Positions 12,400 through 24,060 of a stretch of 64,000 nt of DNA are shown here, one piece after another. Under the pieces are notes generated by a model, which made no database searches, was not told where the DNA came from, and saw nothing but the letters and a program-made list of their open reading frames with translations. Numbering within the stretch: position 1 is the stretch's first letter; each line of letters opens with the position of its first letter. The position numbers and the translations under genes are program-made. This DNA is from Prosopocoilus inquinatus (taxonomy: Eukaryota > Arthropoda > Insecta > Coleoptera > Lucanidae): NCBI GenBank assembly GCA_036172665.1, contig CM069870.1, positions 63,550,212 through 63,614,211 of the forward strand, in the 5' to 3' direction.

Positions 12400-15300
12400 G
12401 AAAAGTATTTTGAATTTGCAATCGATACGTTACAACACAGTTGTGAATTTGGTGGTTAGTTTTTTTTTTTTTGGCATTTCATCGGTGAGGATTCTTGAAA
12501 AGCAAATTTATTTTCATAGTTGGGATGGATTATCCCGCCTTACTGAAATTAAAATCAGGTCATCTTCTGTATGTAACTCAATTATAAAGAGTAGTGTACA
12601 CAAGAGATTAATGAATTGATAAAAAAGTTCGGTTAATTAGTTTATTTCTGTGTCCTGCTTTGATAGGAACCTTATCAATTTATTTCGCGATATTTTCGTG
12701 TTCAATAATTAATACTTTACTCTAATTTCTGAGAAGAACAACATGAAAAAAACCAAGAAATGAATGATGGAAAATATTCTATGTGGACTGGGCTGGAAGC
12801 AAGCGAAAAAATAGCAAAATACACAAAGATGTGGATAACTAAAATAATATGAAAGGAAGAACTCATTTCCAACAATAAAAACTCAACACCGGTAGCAAAC
12901 AGACAACAAACAAAATGATATGAAAGGAAGAACTCATTAAGCAGTAAGAAAACATGGATTGTGGTATGTAAATAATTTTTCCAGTTAACTTATCTCTTAT
13001 TTTTAATAGAAATTCCCTTGATTTAATTTATCTGGTAATAATCTACAGTTATGTGCTTTATTCCCTTATTTTTTTCTTTATACATCACGACATAACGTGT
13101 TTTTTTTGACCCAATATTGCAAAAGCAGACCAATACTTTGCTGCTTAATAAATAAGTTATCTCATCCTAAGCGGGATAGCTAAGTCGGCTGGATTGAAGT
13201 GGAATTCTGGAGCTACTCTTTTGGTGATAAGCTTCCAAATAGGGCACAAACGGATACATATACGGAGGATGTTTGGGCAATCTAAAACCGCTTGCCAGAA
13301 ATTTATAAATTTGATTCAATAATAGAATGCTTAGGTTTTCTTTCTAAAGAAGAAATTCCCGACTTGGTGAGGGGCAATATGTAATTTTTCTTCAAATTTC
13401 TCTCTCAAAGCTAAAAGCAGCTAAATAAACGGCCTAAACAACAAATATTTGAAGATGTGGGTAATATGTCGTCATATAAGATGCAAAATTACCAAGTGAC
13501 ACATATTCGGACTCACAATGATCTGTGGATTACAAATATGTAGAAATATACAGGCCGTTCTATTTAAAATAAGAAAGTTGATATCACTTCCGGAGAAACC
13601 GGAAGTAGTACGGTGGCCAGTGCTACGTCGGAAATTTTAGCTTTTTATTTAATTTAATGGATCGGGAATTTTATGTAAAAAATTAAAATTTTAGAAGAGT
13701 GAACACATAACGTGGACATCCTGTATTGAGTATCGGACTTGGGTTTATTAGAATTTTTTTTCTTGTTCTGATCTCTACTATCACCTGCCAAACATTGTAT
13801 AGGTTTTTTTATTAATACCCTGTACATGAATTCCGGACTCTAAACAATAAATTAAAGTCCAAAATTTCTAAAAATATTTCTTTTTAAGATAAAAATTTTG
13901 TTTAATAGCAATTTGCCTATTTATTAAATTAATCTCAAACAATACAGACGTCAGAAAACAGTAATGTGTTCAGATTCGTTGAATATTCAGAAAACATAGA
14001 TGAGTATGACCGTTGTAATAAAAATAAAACTCTCAGTATTAAAAGAAGCAGAAGGAAAAGTGCAGATTGAATTATGAAGTTACATAATGCTTTTGAAATT
14101 GAAAATTTGTTATTTATAAAAATTAAATAACTGCTAAATAATCGATTAATTCAGTTTATTTCTCTCTTCTGTTTTGGTAAATGCATCGTCAATTTTTTTG
14201 CTCTAATTTCTGTACAAAAATGTCGTCCCCGTCTTTCTCTCTCTCTCTGAAAAGTATTTTGAATTTGCTATTGATACACAACACATTTACGAATTTCCGT
14301 GGTTAGTTTTTTTTTTGGCATTTCATCGGTGAGGATTCTTGAAAAGGAAATTTATTTAGTTAGTTGGGATGGATTGTCCCGCTTTACTGAAATTAAAATC
14401 TGGTCAAAATATGCAACTCAATTATAGAGAGTAGTGCTCACGAGAGATTAATGAATTGATAAAAAAGTTCGGTTAATTTAGTTTATTTCTGTGTCCTGCT
14501 TTGATAGGCACATTGCCACTTTATTTCGCAATGTTTTCATGTTCAATAATTAATACTTTGCTCTAATTTCTGTACAAAGTGTCGCCTCCTTTTCTCGCCG
14601 AAAATGAGTTTGCGATCGATAAATTACAATGAATTTCTACGGTTAGTTTTATTTGGCATTTCATTGGTAAGTGAGCAAATAGCAAATTTATTTTGTTTGG
14701 TTGAATTGGGTTGCAATGTTTTCCTGTTCAATAATCAATACTTTAGTCTAATTTCTGACAAGAACAACAGGAAAGAAACCAAGAAATGAATGATGGAAAA
14801 TATTCGAAGTGGACTTGGCTGGAAGCAAGCGAAAAAATAGCAAAATACAGGAAGATGTGGATAACTAAAAGAATATGAAAGGTAGAACTCATTTCCAACA
14901 ATAAAAACTCAACACCGGTAGCAAACAGACAACAAACAAAATGATATGAAAGGAAGAACTCATTAAACAGTAAGAAAACATGGATTGTGGTATGTAAATA
15001 ATTTGTCCAGTTAACTTATCTCTAATTTTTAATAGAAATTCCCTTGACTTAATTTATCTGGTAATAATCTAGAGTTATGTGCTTTATTCCCCTAGTTTTT
15101 TCTTTATACATCACGACATAACGTGTTTTTTTTGACCCAATACTGCAAAAGCAGACCAGTACTTTGCTGCTTAATAAATAAGTTATCTCATCCTAAGCGG
15201 GATAACTAAGGAGGTCGGCTGGATTGAAGTGGAATTCTGGAGCTACTCTTTTGGTGATAAGGTTCCAAATAGGGCACAAACGGATACATATACGGAGGAT

Positions 15301-17546
15301 GTTTGGGCAATCTAAAACCGCTTGCCAGAAATTTATAAATTTGATTCAATAATAGAATGCTTAGGTTTTCTTTCTAAAGAAGAAATTCCCGACTTGGTGA
15401 GGGGCAATATGTAATTTTTCTTCAAATTTCTCTCTCAAAGCTAAAAGCAGCTAAATAAACGGCCTAAACAACAAATATTTGAAGATGTGGGTAATATGTC
15501 GTCATATAAGATGCAAAATTACCAAGTGACACATATTCGGACTCACAATGATCTGTGGATTACAAATATGTAGAAATATACAGGCCGTTCTATTTAAAAT
15601 AAGAAAGTTGATATCACTTCCGGAGAAACCGGAAGTAGTACGGTGGCCAGTGCTACGTCGGAAATTTTAGCTTTTTATTTAATTTAATGGATCGGGAATT
15701 TTATGTAAAAAATTAAAATTTTAGAAGAGTGAACACATAACGTGGACATCCTGTATTGAGTATCGGACTTGGGTTTATTAGAATTTTTTTTCTTGTTCTG
15801 ATCTCTACTATCACCTGCCAAACATTGTATAGGTTTTTTTATTAATACCCTGTACATGAATTCCGGACTCTAAACAATAAATTAAAGTCCAAAATTTCTA
15901 AAAATATTTCTTTTTAAGATAAAAATTTTGTTTAATAACAATTTGCCTATTTATTAAATTAATCTCAAACAATACAGACGTCAGAAAACAGTAATGTGTT
16001 CAGATTCGTTGAACATTCAGAAAACATAGATGAGTATGACCATTGTAATAAAAATAAAACTCTCAGTATTAAAAGAAGCAGAAGGAAAAGTGCAGATTGA
16101 ATTATGAAATTACATAATGCTTTTGAAATTGAAATTTGTTATTTATAAAAATTAAATAACTGCTAAATAATCGATTAATTCAGTTTATTTCTCTCTCCTG
16201 TTTTGGTAAATGCATCGTCAATTTTTTTGCTGTAATTTCTGTACAAAAATGTCTTCTCCGTCTCTCTCTCTCTCTCCGAAAAGTATTTTGAATTTGCGAT
16301 TGATACATTACAACACATTTGTGAATTTCCCTGGTTGTTTTTTTTTTTTGGCATTTCATCGGTGAGGACTCTTTAAAAGGAAATTTATTTTGTTAGTTGG
16401 GATAAATTGTCCCGCCTTACTGAAATTAAAATCAAGTCATCTTATGTATGCTACTCAATTATTGGAAGTAGTGTTCATGAGAGGTTAATGACTTGATGAA
16501 AAAAAATCAGTTAATTTAGTTTATTTTTGTGTCTTGCTTTGATAGGCACATTGTTAATTTATTTCGCAATGTTTTCATGTTCAATTATTAATACTTTGTC
16601 CTAATTTCTGTACAAAATGTCACCTCCTTTCCCTCTGAAAATGAGTTTGCGATCGATAAATTACAATAAATCTCTGCGGTTAGTTTTCTTTGGCATTTCA
16701 TTGGTAAGTGAGCAAATAGCAAAGTTATTTTGTTTAGTTGAATTGGGTTGCAATGTTTTCCTGTTCAATAATCAATACTTTACTCTAATTTCTGAGAAGA
16801 ACAACAGGAAAGAAACCAAGAAATGAATGATGGAAAATATTCGAAGTGGACTGGGCTGGAAGCAAGCGAAAAAATAGCAAAATACACGAAAATGTGGATA
16901 ACTAAAATAATATGAAAGGAAGAACTCATTTCCAACAATAAAAACTCAACACCGGTAGCAAACAGACAACAAACAAAATGATATGAAAGGAAGAACTCAT
17001 TAAACAGTAAGAAAACATGGATTGTGGTATGTAAATAATTTGTCCAGTTAACTTATCTCTTATTTTTAATAGAAATTCTCTTGATTTAATTTATCTGGTA
17101 ATAATCTAGAGTTATGTGTTTTATTTCCCTAGTTTTTTTTTTTATACATCACGTGTTTCTTTTTGACCCAATATTGCAAAAGCAGACCAATACTTTGCTG
17201 CTTAATAAATAAGTTATCTCATCCTAAGCGGGATAACTAAGGAGGTCGGCTGGATTGGAGTGGAGTTCTCGAGCTACTCTTTTGGTGATAAGGCCCCAAA
17301 TAGGGCATAAACGGATACGTATATGGAGGATGTTTGGGCAATCCAAAACCGCTTGCCAGAAATTAGTAAATTTGATTGAATAATAAAATGCTTAGATTTT
17401 CTTTCCAAAGAAGAAATTCCCAACTTGGTGAGGGGAAACATGTAATTTTTCTTCAAATTTCTCTTACAAAGCTAAAAGGAGGTAAATAAACGGCCTGTAC
17501 AACAATTATTGAAAAAATGGGTAATATGTCATTATATAAGATGCTT
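12270..17546. repeat. Three tandem copies of a ~2.03-kb unit
   Basis: The phrase AATGAATGATGGAAAATATTC marks the unit at about 12,760, 14,787 and 16,824, giving periods of 2,027 and 2,037 bp. Copies 1 and 2 are almost identical over ~1.1 kb (about 13,000-14,140 against 15,030-16,168). Copy 3 is more diverged and stops at about 17,546, and copy 1 lacks ~150 bp near its start. Each unit contains a CT-rich microsatellite, internal ~190-bp subrepeats (GTTTATTTCTGTGTCCTG), a short palindrome around CTTCCGG/CCGGAAG, and one copy of the conserved core seen at 10.6 kb. Short ORFs at about 14,604 and 16,617 are repeat copies of each other, with no recognisable product. Confidence 0.9.
12358..12397. 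repeat. (TC)n microsatellite
   Basis: A CT dinucleotide run lies in the first 2-kb unit. The runs at the equivalent points of copies 2 and 3 (about 14,233 and 16,260) are shorter. Confidence 0.95.
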
Positions 17547-19995
17547 TTGATAATATTTTTCTGAATACAAAATTTTTCCAGCCACCTCCAAGCGAGAAGA
17601 TTCACGATCCCACAAAGACATCGTACAGTCAGGCGGATAAAACGAGAGCAATTCTAACCTTTGTCTGCCTCAGCAAAGCTGTGTGAACGAGCAGTCGTTA
17701 AACCCATATAATTAGTCTAACGGCAGTTACACTTGGCATTAAACACGTCATTATCGCACCAACTTAAAATCTATATTCGCAGCACGTCGTCAGATGAATT
17801 GAATAAATTCCAGGCGCATCCTCTATAAACCTGAAAGCTCAAATCCCGGCGAGAGGAGAAAAATCCTCTCCTGCAAAACGAAACGAGCTTTGAATTAGAA
17901 GTCACGTCACATTTGATCGACTCGTTATAAGTATCCAATACATGAGGGAGTTTTAGACTACCCTTTATTTCTTCTACGAGATTTGGTTGATTTTCTACAA
18001 AATATTTGAAACAGGAAATATTTTGATAATGTAGTAATTTACAATGTAGTACCCTTTATTTCTTTTTTTAAGATTTGGTTCATTTTCTAGAAAATATTTG
18101 AAACAGTCGCTGATATACTTGCTTTAATTTTTGATGCTGTAATAATTTAAAATGTAACAGAACGAAAGTTGTGTGTATGATCACTCCAGGTGGAATGATG
18201 GTAGGTATTTAAAGAAAGACGAAGGGTTTCTTGTGGAATGCTTTTCCTGACCACCATCCCAGCCAACGTGTCCCGCAAAGGTGAATGAAACTCTGCGTTT
18301 ACAAAACTCAAACATCCGGCGAAATTATCGTTTGTTTTTGTACGAGGGACGGCACAAAAATATTGTGTATGCGTGTGCAGGCGCACTTAATTTTGGAACG
18401 CGCGGAAATAAGTGATGCCATAAATAATATCCTCATATCATAGTAATTTAATAGTTTACGATATCCTGACGCGCCCATTAATTTCGCTGGAAATATTCGC
18501 CGTTGATGTGGTTTCGTCGGATGGTGTTTATTTTATTAAAATTATGAGGCTCGGTATCCTGTTTTCTGAGCTATTAAAAAAAAATTGAAGTGCAAAAACA
18601 AAAAACAATTTTTAGTAATTCTTTGGAGTTTCTTCAAAATTCTTTAAGCGATTCTTCTGGCCACCAAAAATGCTATTTATGCTGATCAAGAAAATGGCAT
18701 CTCACGTCTGTATAATATATTTAAACCAATCTTATGTGGTATTAAGATCTGGCCTGTCAAGGAGTATTTTGTATCTGGCCAATAAAATATCAAATATATG
18801 TTCTTGGAAATCCCATTCTGCATTGCGTAATATTAAAATTTTATTTTCCCTCCTGTTTCCCCTCAAATTTCAGACGCACGTACCAAATTTTTAATATCTC
18901 TTCTCACGTACCGAGGAGATTCAAATATTTTAAATTGGTGTAAGAGTAAAGTACCTTCATTTTTCAAGATCCGTAAGTATATAATTGGGAGGAATTCTTC
19001 GGAATTGGCGTGAGATCCAATATTACTGATCATAATTTTTTATTGGTAGACAAAGCAAAAAACAAATTTCAGAGTACAGTACGACCTCTTTAATTCAAAC
19101 TAATAATTCCATTCGTTGATTGTGATTTTCGAAATGTTCTGTAGATTTTTTTTGTGTATTTGGCTGCACTTTTTGGGAATCCCTTTACATTCCTCCATTA
19201 CTTTGTGTTCACCGAATTTTTTTAATAAAGCAGTTCAAACTACAAGAAAAAAATGTTCGTCTGGAGCTCTTCAAGCTTGGACGCATATCTCTCTTTCTCC
19301 CTCATTTATAAAAATATTAAGTTCCTCTGACTATTTTAAATAATCAAAAGAGTTTTCTCGATTTTGCTTATTCGAACATTTATTTTTAGTGACGTCATTC
19401 ACAGCCTATTTACGGCCGCTACTTTGCGCTACCGGTATCCTACGAATCCAAGGCTTAGCGGTCAACATTCTAATGAATAATGAACAGTGTAAATAAACAG
19501 CGCATTTATTAGAAAATATGAAATCGAGGGATTTCCAGCGAGAATCAGTTCGCTGTTCGGATTAAGGAGGCGTTGTTCGGATTGTAGTTTCGAATTACCT
19601 TTGTTGGAATTTTTGGGGGTTCGGATTAGGGCATGTTCGGATTATAGAGGTCCCACTGCACAATCATATCACTCCTGAAAAAATGTTTATCACTAAACTT
19701 TCAAAGCTCGATGATATACACGGGGATTCACGAAAAATCGAAAAATATATAAAAATTGTGTATCTTTTTTAATCGTAGACAGTTGTGACTTCTTCTGAGA
19801 TCTCGTAACGTTTCTGAACTACTTTCTCAAATAATATTTTCTCGTATAAATTTTGCAAAATAAAAGTACTTTACTCTTACTTCGACTTAAAATATTACGA
19901 TTTCCTCTGTATATGATAAGAGATTATGTTACATGAATCTCAGAATAACATTTTCTCAGAAATCAATAATTTCCAACTTTCTGCCGGTCATTGTA
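17547..19995. other. AT-rich intergenic stretch, nothing recognised
   Basis: Open frames are all under 80 codons, with no domain motif. No repeat period or element end was seen. Confidence 0.45.
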
Positions 19996-20467
19996 TACTG
20001 GGTGATTCAAAATAAGTGTCCGACCCATCAACCACAGGTAGGTAGTACACAGAAAAAGGAAACAAAACGTCTGTAAGTACAGGGGGTTTAATTTCCATAG
20101 GTTTTGAGATAAAATGCATTGAAGATTCAGATGTAAATTGGTTAATGGGCACTAGTACAGCTGTATTGCGTCATAAGAGCAATGAACTCGCGTGAAATAG
20201 AACGAAACACTAGCGTTTACCTTGAAATGAAAGTGTAAAACATTTTTATTTATTGCTTCCTGCGGCAAAAAAATTATAATAGGCAATTCATTCATTCAAA
20301 TTTCGGACTTGTGTGTGTATACGTAAGAAATGAATCATGATTTTCATTATGGATTCAAAGGAAGTTGATTTTTGAAATGCCTCTTATACATTTATTCAAT
20401 TTCACACTTGCATGGCCTTAGTGGATACGCTCCTAACGAGTCGGGCACTTATTCTGAATCACCCTGT
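19996..20467. mobile_element. MITE, ~470 bp, with ~28-bp terminal inverted repeats
   Basis: The left end reads TACTGGGTGATTCAAAATAA, then GTGTCCGAC. The right end is its reverse complement with a few mismatches (GTCGGGCACTTATTCTGAAT, then CACCCTGTA). TA flanks both ends, which fits a TA-target DNA transposon, but the superfamily is not proven. It has no transposase. The 105-codon frame at 20,372-20,689 runs out of the element and is not a gene. Confidence 0.8.
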
Positions 20468-22200
20468 ATTTATTATTGTAAATTAATTAATTATGTATTT
20501 ATTATTGTTAATTATATTGTTATTTATTTATCTAGGTTTTTTAATCTTTTCATAATTTCTGGGGATGGTGGACCTAAAAATCAATTGTGCTCCGGAGAGC
20601 ACAGTTTGGGAACCGTTGGTTCCCACATAAATTTGAGCTATTCAGGGATCGTATTTAAAAAGAAACAAAATATTTTCAACTTCTGTTAAACAGTTTTCTT
20701 TTTTATGTTCATTTTAAATCTCAAAATCAATTTTTAAGATGTCCCGGGATTTCATCCTTTAATTTTTTATATTATTTTAATGAATGTAGTTTCTTATTCG
20801 TGTCTATTTAACACATTTTTATTAATTCTTTGGACAATTAAAAGAAAAACCGAAATACCTACGTTTCGCTGCAGGTTTCAACATTTAATCAAATAATTAT
20901 TTTTTTAATTTCTGAAATTCTTTTTCATAATTATTAATTTCATATACTTATGAATCCACTGACATAATCATAAAATGAATAATTAATTAGTTGGCACGTG
21001 ACTCATTCTGGAGAACTTTTTTGTAATTTTTTTTTAAGTAAACAAACTTTGAAAGTGATCGCCAGATGACGACCGCATTTAAAACATTATTCCCGCTCCG
21101 TTTATTTTTATTTACTTATTATTATTATTTCTTTTATATCACAAGTGAGATGTATCTGAAATTCATTACTACCAAACATTTTTTACGTATGCGTAATAGA
21201 ACTTATAAAATTAAAATATCATGTGACCTTCTCGTTATTAAAAACAGATCGGGCGTTTGCCAAGAGCACGAAAACGATCCAGCGAGATAATTCCCTTTTG
21301 CAAAATTGTCCTCAAGAAAAAAATAAAATAAACTAAATTTAAAACATCAACAAACACATAATTAAGTGTCTCGGTTGAAAATAACTGAAACTTAACAAAA
21401 AGCTCGATGATACTTACGCAGCAAGCGAGAGTCAAGCACATTTTCTATCGGAACGGGGCGCGTTTATTTCGCGTGCTTTTTTTCCAAAAAAACTGAAAAA
21501 TTTTCCTTCGCGCTGAAACTGAAACAACTCGGTCGGGCTTAGAACTCGATGGTGCGATCGTACGAAACGTAGTTGTAATACGTCGTCGCGGTGGATTTAT
21601 GCATCGTAAGTTAAGTGAGAGGAAGGAGTTGTTAACACGTTAAGATGCACTCTTTAACTGAAGCCTATGAGAGCACGTCGAGAGCAAATACATACTTACA
21701 TACACTCTGGCGGCACACATGTGTGCCCCAGGGGTGACAAGTTTAGATAAGATTATGCTAAAAACCGAGTGATTTCTACCACCCACGTAACAGATCGAGA
21801 TACGATGAAGACGGTTGGGATTTTTTCGGGGGGCGTTTTTTAGTGCCCTTTTAAGTGGTGACGATCGACCAACAACCCTCTTTCCAGAGTTCGGAGATTA
21901 GAATGCTACACAGATTAACCGGGAATGTGAGAGCCATAATCAAAATGTAATTCCACACCACACTAAAAGGGTTTCTCTATTAACGAACAAAATTTAAAAA
22001 TATTTTTATGCTTCATGTGAAATATACAGGGTGATTTACAGTTTTTTGCCAAACTTGGATAAATGATAGCTGAGCTAATTATAAATTGTTTTTTTTTTTG
22101 TTTAATATCAATACATCTTTAACTCGTTTTGATTTGAATTTCATATTTTATTTAGAAGTAGTAGTAACGATGATAAAATAAAAGTGGCAGTTGATATGTC
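20468..22200. other. Intergenic stretch with a GC-richer block at 21,420-21,620
   Basis: The block holds several CG dinucleotides and ends with a good splice-donor sequence, GTAAGT at 21,606. It could be a promoter and non-coding first exon of a downstream + strand gene, but nothing in the sequence links it to one. TATACAGGGTGATTTACAG at about 22,024 resembles one end of a MITE, with no partner end seen. The remainder is featureless. Confidence 0.3.
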
Positions 22201-24060
22201 CAGTGCCGTAACTAGAGTTTCTGGCGCCCACGGGATCAATTTCTCACCCTTCGCAAATAGATTTACTTGTTCATAAATACATGAAGTCTGTCAATTCCAT
22301 TTTTTCATCGTTCGTGAAGTTGCGAATTCTCAACTTTGCGAGTATTTTGATGCGAGTAGATTTTTATAAATTGCAGTATCCAAAACCGCCAGAAAAGAAA
22401 ACATCTCTTTCTGATGTATTAAACTTACAATTAGTTAAAGATTTCATTTAATATTTCAAGAGTTGACCAACAAAAACAACAGTTTTTTTATAACCTGAAA
22501 TATGCCCGAGATCCATATTGTACGCTTTCGAAAATAATGTTTGTAAATATGTTTAGGCTTTCTTTTATATAGATATTTAATAGGAATTTTAACTCCGTAG
22601 ATTAGACCAGGAGTTCTCAATCTTTTTAAGTATCGAGCCCTTACAAGAAAATAAAAATTTTCATCGATTCCGTTTTCAAATCTAATCGATATTTCTGAAA
22701 CGCGTAATCAAAATTTTATTAAATTGCAATACGTGATTCTGTTCGAACTTATTTCATTTTTTTTGGTTGTAAACCTATCCGATCATCATTTGCATTTTCT
22801 TAACTCAATTACTTTGTTTGATTTTATATTCGCATAATTAGTTTGATTTTCTTCTATTCGTTTTCTCCTGTTTAAACTTTCTCTCTTGATTCGATCTGAC
22901 TGTAGAATATTTTCGTCTAATCTTTATCTTTATTTATTTTTTTAACGTTCTTTATTCGACTATAATTCAGTTTTAATCAATTGATCGACCTTTTTTTTTC
23001 TTCAGTTCGATTTCATTTGATTTGTTATTTGATTTGTAACTATCAATTTATCATCTTTTGTTCTTGTTTTTTATTTTGTTAAATTTTATTAATACGATTT
23101 TATTTTTTACCAGTGACCGTCGTTGTTTTGGTTTTTCTTCTACCCGATCGAAGTTCATTTTATTTTTTAATTTTGTTTCCTTCCTCTGTTGTTCATTTTG
23201 ATTTAATTTTATTTATTTTCTATTATTTACTGTTACTCTCTTTCCTTTAATATTTGGAGATTAAATTGTTTATTGCGTTCGTAATTTTTTTCAAATTGTT
23301 TTACTTTTTTTTACACTTGTTTATGAATTATTGTTTTTAAGTTTGAAATTCGTTCTCAAACATTTCCGTCCCTTTTTGAATTTCTTCTTGCGATCGTTTA
23401 TGTTTCAATCTCCAAATATTTCTATCACTTTCTGATTTTTTTTGCTGTTGTCGTTATAGTTTAAAAGTCGTTTTGAATTAATAATTTTTTGTAGTTTTCC
23501 GTGGCGAAATTTACGATCGTCATTTGTTTTTTCCTGTTCCGTTCTGAAATTAAAAAAAATATTTTTTGCATATCTTCTTCCTCTGAGAAAAATTCGTCTC
23601 CAATTTTGTTTGTTGCAGTTCGAACTATTATCATTAATCTTGAACATTACTTATTATTTTAAATCTGCAATTCGTTTTCAATTCTTTCCTTCTACAATCA
23701 TTTTTTTTAATTGCTTGCATTTTTTCCAAAATCAAATTCATACTTTTTTGTAATTTGATCGGAAAGTTAAATTTTTTCAATTCCATCGTGTTTCTGGGTC
23801 ATTAAAAATGTTCTGCTTTGTTTCTGATAGTTTGCCCTTTTTCTGTCTTATTCTCTTAAAAATATAGCGATTTTCTTTTGCTCCCAAGAAGTTGAAGAGT
23901 TCCCTAGATTTTAACGAGTTTTTGCCATTTTGCGCTTCTTCCTTTTTCTTTGAAATTATCACTAGATTTAATGCATTTTTCCCTAAGTTGGCAACATTGT
24001 GCAGGAGAAAGAAGTTTATTAAAATATGTAAGTAATCTAAAAATCAAGTTAACTTAGTCC
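22201..24060. repeat. Dispersed T-rich repeat, copy A, with hAT-like ends nearby
   Basis: CAGTGCCGTAACTAGAG at 22,201 and CAGGAGTTCTCAATCTTT at 22,608 both resemble known hAT terminal sequences. From about 22,640 the + strand is strongly T-rich with recurrent ATTTGATTTTATTTT-type phrases. The segment CTTACAAGAAAATAAAAATT (about 22,642) recurs at about 37,120, so this is a dispersed family. Part of it (about 23,143-23,385) recurs split at 30,213-30,365 and 31,905-31,975. No transposase frame is seen. The small lysine/asparagine-rich minus-strand ORFs are compositional. Confidence 0.55.
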
